Origin: a virus
Length of the DNA: 26,214 bases
Strand: one strand, 5' to 3'
IMG/VR virus record: IMGVR_UViG_3300034198_005735
Span: 1-26,214 of that record
The notes below the pieces were generated by a model. It was not told where the DNA came from. It saw only the letters and a list, made by a program, of their open reading frames with translations, and made no database searches. Below, piece after piece: positions 22,025 to 26,214 of the stretch. The translations under genes and the position numbers were made by a program. How positions within the stretch are numbered: the stretch's first letter is position 1; every line of letters starts with the position of its first letter.

Positions 22025-22318
22025 ATGGAAACAAAAAAATTAAATAAAAAACTTTTTTTACACAAAGAAAACACAGTTGAAAACCAAGAGCAATTTGAGC
22101 AAAACAAAAAGAGGCTTTCTAAGCAATGCCAAATAGTTTATGATGCTTTGTTACGTGGTGAGAAACTTACGACCTCAGTGGCTTTAATTCAATACGGAAT
22201 TGGAGACCTACGTAGGAGGATTAAAGACCTTAAAGATATTTGGAATATTCCAGTACAGGACCAGTACTTAGAGGGTAGATTTAAAGAATACTTTTTAAGT
22301 AATTCAAATGATATTTGA
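22025..22318 (+). CDS. winged-helix-like protein (97 aa)
   Basis: The first 30 residues are basic and low-complexity (METKKLNKKLFLHKENTVEN). Residues about 34-90 form a winged-helix pattern: RLSKQCQIVYDALLRGEKLT, then TSVALIQYGIGDLRRRIKDL and the wing, IWNIPVQDQYLEGRF. This resembles helix-turn-helix proteins found before phage replication genes. It probably binds DNA or the replication complex, by inference. A 10-bp palindrome, CCTACGTAGG, falls inside the gene at 22207-22216. It overlaps the next small gene by 11 nt. Confidence 0.55.
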   Translation: METKKLNKKLFLHKENTVENQEQFEQNKKRLSKQCQIVYDALLRGEKLTTSVALIQYGIGDLRRRIKDLKDIWNIPVQDQYLEGRFKEYFLSNSNDI

Positions 22319-22463
22319 TGAGGTTACCGACGATGTTGAGCAATTAATATTGTACAACGAAAGGTTAGAAAAATTTATAAACTTCTACAGGACACATTTT
22401 ATTGAATTACTAGAGGAAAAAAAACGTGTTGAGTTGATTTTAAAAATGCATGACAAAGAATAA
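22308..22463 (+). CDS. small helical protein (51 aa)
   Basis: A 51-codon frame from ATG 22308 to TAA 22461-22463, starting MIFDEVTDDVEQLILYNERL. It is acidic at the front and forms a single amphipathic helix with RTHFIELLEEKKRVELILKM. It overlaps the previous gene by 11 nt and ends 15 nt before the DUF3127 gene. The close packing supports it as a gene. Function unknown; it could be a partner or inhibitor of a neighbouring DNA-binding protein. Confidence 0.55.
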   Translation: MIFDEVTDDVEQLILYNERLEKFINFYRTHFIELLEEKKRVELILKMHDKE

Positions 22464-22478
22464 TTTAAATAAATAAAT

Positions 22479-22739
22479 ATGAATCAAGTTAGCGGAAGTA
22501 TTATCCACATAGGAAATACAGAAACAGTAGGAAGTAAAGGAACTTTCAAAAAAAGATTATTGGTAATTAAAACCGATGAGCAGTACCCACAGGAAATCCC
22601 TGTAGATTTTGTGCAAGACAAATGCGATTTACTAGATGCATTTGCACTAGGAGAGGATGTAATTGTAAAATTTACCGTAAAAGGTAATCCATACAATGGT
22701 AAGTGGTATTGCTCTTTAAACGGGTTTGAAATATTTTAA
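22479..22739 (+). CDS. DUF3127-like OB-fold protein
   Basis: The 86 residues match the DUF3127 pattern: strand VSGSIIHIGNTETVGSKGTF, then KKRLLVIKTDEQYPQEIPVD with the conserved TDEQYP, a helix KCDLLDAFALGEDVIVKFTV, and the strand GNPYNGKWYCSLNGFEIF. DUF3127 proteins are small OB-fold-like proteins common in Bacteroidota phages and are thought to bind single-stranded DNA or act beside SSB. It is the last gene of the first early operon, followed by a terminator. Single-strand binding is inferred from fold and context. Confidence 0.8.
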   Translation: MNQVSGSIIHIGNTETVGSKGTFKKRLLVIKTDEQYPQEIPVDFVQDKCDLLDAFALGEDVIVKFTVKGNPYNGKWYCSLNGFEIF

Positions 22740-22753
22740 TTATTAATAAAAAA

Positions 22754-22797
22754 AAACCCGCTATTTATTTAGTGGGTTTAAATTTATTTTTTATATT
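22754..22797 (+). terminator. intrinsic terminator of the first early operon
   Basis: A 10-bp stem AAACCCGCTA with TAGTGGGTTT (one G-U pair; 22754-22763 with 22770-22779) closes a 6-nt loop, followed by the T-rich stretch 22782-22797. It lies 15 nt after the DUF3127 stop. Its 3' side runs into the next promoter, marking a clean module boundary. Confidence 0.75.
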
Positions 22798-22799
22798 TG
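22792..22799 (+). promoter_or_regulatory. promoter -7 box before the replication operon
   Basis: TATATTTG (22792-22799) equals the -7 box of the two promoters in the control region. The best -33 match is TTTA at 22768-22771, 20 nt away and inside the terminator, so this promoter is one base off at -33. The expected start is near 22804-22807, just at the first hairpin of the leader RNA. Confidence 0.55.
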
Positions 22800-22804
22800 C
22801 AGTT

Positions 22805-22888
22805 GTAGAGTGGAAGCTACTGAAAAAATATTATAAATGCCTTATTACTCGCAACTTCCACTGCTTGTAGTAGGGCATTAACTTTTTA
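22805..22888 (+). ncRNA. structured leader RNA A with a predicted kissing loop
   Basis: Hairpin 1: GTAG (22805-22808), 8-nt loop AGTGGAAG (22809-22816), CTAC (22817-22820). After an A-rich linker, hairpin 2 has a 13-bp stem (22836-22848 with 22867-22879, two G-U pairs) and an 18-nt loop containing CTTCCACT (22855-22862), the exact complement of the hairpin 1 loop. A U-run follows and the initiator gene starts at 22894. The likely element is a leader or small RNA controlling the replication gene. The structure is read by eye, with no homologue known to me. Confidence 0.55.
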
Positions 22889-22893
22889 ATAAA

Positions 22894-23679
22894 ATGGATA
22901 TATTTAAATTAAACAGATATTTTTGGGATTATGCTTTTGAAAACCCAGAAAAAATTAAACCAAATCATTGTGCTATTTATTATTTTGCATTAGAACATTG
23001 CAATAGATTGGGTTGGAAAAAAAAATTTGGGTTTCCAACTTCTATGGTTTTAGAAGCAACTGGTATAAAAAGTTATTCAGTTTTTAAAAAAACATTTGAT
23101 GAATTAGTTTTATTTGAATTTTTTGAAGTTATAGAATATAGTAAAAATCAGTACTCTAGTAACATTATTGCTTTGAAAGAAAATTACAAAGCACTTAACA
23201 AAGCACTTGATAAAGCAAGTATAAAGCACGTAACAAAGCAAAGTGAAAGCACAGTACAAAGCACAGTACAAAGCATTGATAGTATAGATAAACATAATAC
23301 CAATATACAATCTAACAATAATACAAATAACAACATACCCGAAATTAAAAATTTCGGTGACGGTGATTTAAGTATTAATTATATTCATGCTAATATTTTA
23401 AAATCTGAAAGCCAAAGTTGGTTAGAATCAGTTTCAATGCAGCAAAAAATTTCAATTGAAGATATTATAAATAAAATTGATGATTTTGTTTTATTTTTGG
23501 AAACTACTCAAACCGAGCATAAAATAAAAAAAGGATTTATAGAACACTTTATTAATTGGCTAACAAAAAAACAAACATCAGAAAAAAATGGAAAACAATT
23601 TACAAACTCAGGAACAAAAAAACAATTCCGCTTTAACACAGCTGACGCACTCGAAACCCTTGCTCGCCAAAATCCATGA
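22894..23679 (+). CDS. replication initiator-like protein with internal origin
   Basis: The 261-residue protein begins with a winged-helix-like region (MDIFKLNRYFWDYAFENPEK, then YYFALEHCNRLGW and TSMVLEATGIKSYSVFKKTF) typical of phage replisome organisers. Residues 99-128 are encoded by iteron repeats and followed by an asparagine-rich linker (NNNTNNN). The C-terminal part from about 165, with QSWLESVSMQQKISIEDIIN and GFIEHFINWLTKK, resembles DUF7833/DnaD-like domains. As in lambda O, the gene carries its own binding sites. It probably recruits the host helicase. Its 3' end overlaps the next gene by 92 nt. It is translated behind leader RNA A. Confidence 0.7.
   Translation: MDIFKLNRYFWDYAFENPEKIKPNHCAIYYFALEHCNRLGWKKKFGFPTSMVLEATGIKSYSVFKKTFDELVLFEFFEVIEYSKNQYSSNIIALKENYKALNKALDKASIKHVTKQSESTVQSTVQSIDSIDKHNTNIQSNNNTNNNIPEIKNFGDGDLSINYIHANILKSESQSWLESVSMQQKISIEDIINKIDDFVLFLETTQTEHKIKKGFIEHFINWLTKKQTSEKNGKQFTNSGTKKQFRFNTADALETLARQNP
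23188..23275 (+). repeat. eight iterons of a probable replication origin
   Basis: AAAGCA occurs at 23188, 23200, 23212, 23223, 23235, 23246, 23258 and 23270, that is every 11-12 nt, about one helical turn; most copies extend to ACAAAGCAC. Because of the 11-nt steps, copies 1-3, 4-5 and 6-8 fall in three different reading frames, so selection acts on the DNA and not on the protein repeat. An AT-rich stretch (23276-23337) follows, fit for unwinding. This resembles the iterons within lambda O. Confidence 0.75.
23339..23357. repeat. perfect inverted repeat next to the origin
   Basis: CCGAAATT (23339-23346), AAA, AATTTCGG (23350-23357): an exact 8-bp inverted repeat with a 3-nt spacer, directly after the iterons and AT-rich stretch. 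It could form a hairpin in single-stranded origin DNA and serve as a primase or helicase loading signal. It lies in the coding region of the initiator-like gene. Confidence 0.45.
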
Positions 23680-24415
23680 AGACTATCCGAAATTAAAAGA
23701 AATTCAAAACGTGCAAGATTTTGATAATTTAATAAATTATTTAGTTACTTTGCTAAATATAAAATGTTCAAATGAAAACGAGGCAAAAGATTTAAAAATT
23801 CAAATGCTAGTTGTAACAGATTTTTTAAAATCAAAGTTTGGTAATTTAACCATTGAGGAAATCAAAGAGGCTTTTAAAATGTATGCAGCTCGTGAATTTC
23901 CAAATATAAAAGTATTTAGACTTTTAGATTGTATTTGCATTGGGGAAGTACTACAGGCTTATGTAGATTTTAGAAACGATAGCTTATTATATTACAAAAA
24001 CCAAAAGCAAAATTTACTTAATGCAATGCCAGAAAAAACCGATGAAGAGAAAAATAAAATTAGACTAGAATTTATTAAAATGCTTTACGAGGAAATTAGA
24101 AACGATAAATTTTCAAATAACGCTTGGCTTCTTTATGATGATTTATGTACTTCCTACAAAATTGAAGTTACAGATGCAGAGAAAAAACAAATTTATAATT
24201 CTCAATTGGTAATTTATACCGCAGAACAAAAAAACCTATTTAGAAGTAAAGAGGGTGTGATTGCTAAAAATTTAATGCAGGATTTAAATAATAAAATTAA
24301 TTCGGGAACTACAATCGAAACCGTAAAAAATAAGTGCAAAAGCGTTTTAGTTTGCAACTACCTTTTAAATTATATTTCTGACTTTGAAACTTTTAAAAAT
24401 TCAATACTAAAATAA
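23588..24415 (+). CDS. phage replication-associated protein (275 aa)
   Basis: The 275 residues start MENNLQTQEQKNNSALTQLT with LLAKIHEDYPKLKEIQNVQD close behind. This ATG overlaps the initiator gene by 92 nt; a TTG near residue 25 would reduce the overlap. The body is helical with FGNLTIEEIKEAFKMYAARE near residues 85-104. Similar proteins follow DnaD-like initiators in Bacteroidota phages, from memory, and may be helicase loaders or replisome adaptors. No Walker motif is visible. It touches the RuvC-like gene by 1 nt (TAATG). The function is inferred from context only. Confidence 0.6.
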   Translation: MENNLQTQEQKNNSALTQLTHSKPLLAKIHEDYPKLKEIQNVQDFDNLINYLVTLLNIKCSNENEAKDLKIQMLVVTDFLKSKFGNLTIEEIKEAFKMYAAREFPNIKVFRLLDCICIGEVLQAYVDFRNDSLLYYKNQKQNLLNAMPEKTDEEKNKIRLEFIKMLYEEIRNDKFSNNAWLLYDDLCTSYKIEVTDAEKKQIYNSQLVIYTAEQKNLFRSKEGVIAKNLMQDLNNKINSGTTIETVKNKCKSVLVCNYLLNYISDFETFKNSILK

Positions 24416-24840
24416 TGAAAAAACTTTTAATTGGAATTGATCCTGATGTAGATAAAAACGGTGTTTGTTTTTATAACGGTACTGAATACGATTTAGAAAA
24501 CCTTACTTTTTTCGAATTGTTTGATTTTTTAAACTTTTATAAAGAACGAGAACAAAAGCCAACGGTTTATATTGAAAAAGGGTCTTTAAATAACTCAAAT
24601 TGGCACATAAAACAAGGCAATTCAGCAGCGTTTAATTCTAAAATAGGTGAAAATACCGGTAGGAACTTTGAAACCGCTAATAAGATTATTGAAATGTGCC
24701 AGTACTTAAAACTTCCATACGTAGAAATTAAACCTACTAGAAAAAAAATCGATTCGGAAACGTTTAAAAAGATAAGCGGGATTAATAAAAGAACTAATCA
24801 AGAGCAGCGTGATGCATTTATGTTAATTTACGGAAGATAA
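24415..24840 (+). CDS. RuvC-like Holliday-junction resolvase
   Basis: The 141-residue protein has a RNase H/RuvC-type acidic site: GIDPDVDKNGVCFY with Asp9 and Asp11, VYIEKGSLNNSNWH with Glu54, and QEQRDAFMLIYG with Asp133. A helix GRNFETANKIIEMCQYLKLP at about residues 80-99 fits the RuvC core. Such enzymes cut four-way junctions left by recombination and help packaging of branched DNA. It lies between the replication and methyltransferase genes in the same operon. Small phage RuvC-like enzymes of this length are common. The resolvase function is inferred from the motifs. Confidence 0.75.
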   Translation: MKKLLIGIDPDVDKNGVCFYNGTEYDLENLTFFELFDFLNFYKEREQKPTVYIEKGSLNNSNWHIKQGNSAAFNSKIGENTGRNFETANKIIEMCQYLKLPYVEIKPTRKKIDSETFKKISGINKRTNQEQRDAFMLIYGR

Positions 24841-24851
24841 AAAGTAAAATT

Positions 24852-25910
24852 ATGAACGTACTATCACTATTTAACGGAATGAATACAGGACGCCAAGCCT
24901 TAGAGAACGTTGGTATAAAAGTAAATAAATATTACAGCTCAGAGATTAAGCCTTATGCTATTGAATTAACTCAGCACCACTTCCCTGACACAATCCAAGT
25001 CGGAGACGTTACTAAGTGGAGAAACTGGGATATTGATTGGAAAACTATTGATTTGGTATTAAGTGGCTCGCCTTGTCAAGATTTAAGTGCTGCAGGAAAA
25101 CGAGCAGGAATTAATGGTAAAAAGTCAAGTTTATTTTTTGTCTTTGTTGAAATTTTAGAACATATAAAATCACTCAATCCAAACGTATTATTTTTACAAG
25201 AGAATGTCGGAAGTGCCTCAAAGTTGGACGTTGGAATTATGAGCCGAGCTTTGGGAGTTTATCCGGTTAGGATTAATAGTTCGTTAGTTATGGCTCAACT
25301 TCGTGATCGTTATTATTGGAGCAATATAAAAACAAAGGAGACGATGTTTGATATTGTTACCGACATTCCTCAGCCAAAAGATAAAGGAATTATGTTTAAG
25401 GATATTTTAGAAAGTGGAAATACAAAACATTTAAAAAGTAGTTGTATAATGGAGAGTATGTATAAAGATATTTATAAAAATATGGATAAATTTAAAAATT
25501 TTATTATTGAAAGAGAAAGTAAAGGATTTAATAATCAACTTTATGTAATTGAAAAGGATAATAATTTAATTTATCAAAATAAAAACGAATTAAGAATAAA
25601 AACAAATACAGCAAAAGGATTTGACGTTGTTACTGAAAACGATTGTATTGACTTGTCGTTTCCAACTTCAACAACTCGACGAGGAAGAGTAACGAAAGGA
25701 AAGTCTCCTTGTTTAATGGAGTCAGTTAATAACCTTTTTGTATTACAAAATTATAGAGTTAGAAATTTAACTAAAACAGAATTTTGTAGATTACAAGGTT
25801 TCCCAGACGATTATTGCGATATTTTATCTATTCAAAAAAGCATTAGTTTATTGGGAGACGGATGGACTTTGCCAATAATTGAACATATTTTTAAATTTAT
25901 TCAAAAATAA
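24852..25910 (+). CDS. C5-cytosine DNA methyltransferase
   Basis: The 352 residues carry the C5-methylase motifs: motif I region LSLFNGMNTGRQAL, motif IV PCQ with catalytic Cys75 in SGSPCQDLSAAGK, motif VI ENV (117-119), motif VIII QLRDRYYW (149-156), motif IX RLQGFPDDYC (313-322) and motif X LLGDGWTLPIIEHIF. The FNGMxTG and GDGW forms resemble the phage Dnmt3-like group. It transfers a methyl group from SAM to cytosine in a short recognition site set by the variable middle (about 180-290). No partner endonuclease is in the window, so it probably protects phage DNA. Terminates the second early operon. Confidence 0.9.
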   Translation: MNVLSLFNGMNTGRQALENVGIKVNKYYSSEIKPYAIELTQHHFPDTIQVGDVTKWRNWDIDWKTIDLVLSGSPCQDLSAAGKRAGINGKKSSLFFVFVEILEHIKSLNPNVLFLQENVGSASKLDVGIMSRALGVYPVRINSSLVMAQLRDRYYWSNIKTKETMFDIVTDIPQPKDKGIMFKDILESGNTKHLKSSCIMESMYKDIYKNMDKFKNFIIERESKGFNNQLYVIEKDNNLIYQNKNELRIKTNTAKGFDVVTENDCIDLSFPTSTTRRGRVTKGKSPCLMESVNNLFVLQNYRVRNLTKTEFCRLQGFPDDYCDILSIQKSISLLGDGWTLPIIEHIFKFIQK

Positions 25911-25922
25911 ATTCAAAACAAT

Positions 25923-25952
25923 TTTGTTTATATAAAAAAATATTTATATTTG
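25923..25952 (+). promoter_or_regulatory. promoter of leader RNA B
   Basis: TTTG (25923-25926), 18 nt, TATATTTG (25945-25952) is a full Bacteroidota consensus and has the same -7 box as the other three promoters called here. It lies just after the methyltransferase stop. The expected start is near 25957-25960. Confidence 0.65.
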
Positions 25953-25957
25953 CTAAA

Positions 25958-26046
25958 CAATACGGTCAGGTGTTGAAACGAAAAACATAATAAGTCCTGA
26001 CTTTGCCTACGCTGACCCGTAGGATTTAAGTCGGGGTTTTTAATTT
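25958..26046 (+). ncRNA. structured leader RNA B with competing stems and terminator
   Basis: A 5' segment GGTCAG (25964-25969) can pair either with CTGACT beside CC (25996-26002) or with the loop CTGACC (26012-26017). A hairpin CCTACG/CGTAGG (26006-26011 with 26018-26023) is extended outwards by AAGTCCTGACTT with AAGTCGGGGTTT (25992-26003 with 26028-26039, some G-U pairs) and followed by U-rich 26036-26046, which is a terminator. The 5' pairing would break the lower stem, giving a terminator/antiterminator choice. A small RNA or attenuated leader of the next gene is likely. Confidence 0.55.
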
Positions 26047-26062
26047 TATAAAAAAATAATAT

Positions 26063-26214
26063 ATGGAAAAAACAGCAGTAGAATTTATTAGCAAAGGATT
26101 ATTTGATATTCTGCAAGAAGCAGAAGATAATAATATTTTTGAAGTTGGAACACAAAATTTTAAAAGATATATTGAAATGTTTTTAGAACAAGCCAAAGAA
26201 ATGGAAAAGCAACA
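26063..26214 (+). CDS. start of a phage hypothetical protein, cut by window edge
   Basis: The frame starts at ATG 26063, about 20 nt after the leader terminator, and is open to the window edge (50 codons). It begins MEKTAVEFISKGLFDILQEA and ends EQAKEMEKQ at the edge. The opening MEKTAVE and the EQAKEMEKQ segment match a family of small phage proteins, from memory, that usually continue with a short C-terminal region. No function is known. It would be controlled by leader RNA B. Confidence 0.6.
   Translation, partial: MEKTAVEFISKGLFDILQEAEDNNIFEVGTQNFKRYIEMFLEQAKEMEKQ

Noticed and set aside
22207-22216. Ten-base palindrome CCTACGTAGG, similar to the stem in leader RNA B
   Set aside because: A single palindrome within a coding sequence is expected by chance, and the shared six bases are too short to link it to leader B.
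23188-23275. CRISPR-like array
   Set aside because: The unit is only 11-12 nt with no spacers and lies within a replication gene; iterons explain it better.

Overview
The window is part of a tailed-phage genome (free phage or prophage) from a Bacteroidota host, most likely a flavobacterium. The DNA is strongly AT-rich. The clearest promoters have the Bacteroidota form TTTG, about 19 nt, TAnnTTTG. Several proteins belong to families typical of Bacteroidota phages (DUF6712-, DUF3127-, DUF7220- and DUF7833-like). A long tape-measure protein with no tail-sheath gene points to a siphovirus. No integrase, tRNA, CRISPR array, lysis gene or insertion sequence is visible, so temperate versus lytic life style cannot be decided from this stretch.

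Two divergent arms leave a control region at about 17904-18123, which has two near-consensus promoters and a repeated operator-like motif. The leftward arm (17903 down to 1) is the late arm. In transcription order it holds small accessory genes, a ParB-like gene, a Mom-like DNA-modification gene, a small membrane protein (DUF7220-like), the terminase small and large subunits, a tail module (possible chaperone pair, tail completion, two large tail proteins, tape measure), two small genes, then the capsid module (ClpP-type protease fused to a scaffold-like tail, major capsid protein, a structural protein, portal, DUF6712 connector) and the start of a further virion gene. Placing the tail module between terminase and portal/capsid is unusual. 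A hairpin terminator overlaps the stop codon of the capsid gene.

The rightward arm (18124 to the end) is the early arm. It holds a small helix-turn-helix regulator, a DUF1351-like protein, RecT, a metallo-beta-lactamase-fold protein in the position where an exonuclease often lies, a run of small proteins and a DUF3127 OB-fold-like protein, closed by a terminator at 22754-22797. A new promoter then drives a structured leader RNA and the replication genes: an initiator-like protein, a second replication protein, a RuvC-like resolvase and a C5-cytosine methyltransferase. The initiator gene carries eight iteron-like repeats that run through all three reading frames, which marks a probable replication origin. 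A third promoter with a second structured leader RNA follows before the last, truncated gene.

The two leader RNAs (about 22805-22888 and 25958-26046) are the least explained objects here. Both begin at a TATATTTG box, are about 85 nt long, end in a strong hairpin plus U-run just before a gene, and have a 5' segment complementary to the apical loop of that hairpin. Several very small genes (29 to 62 residues) are recorded because their start and stop codons interlock with their neighbours.
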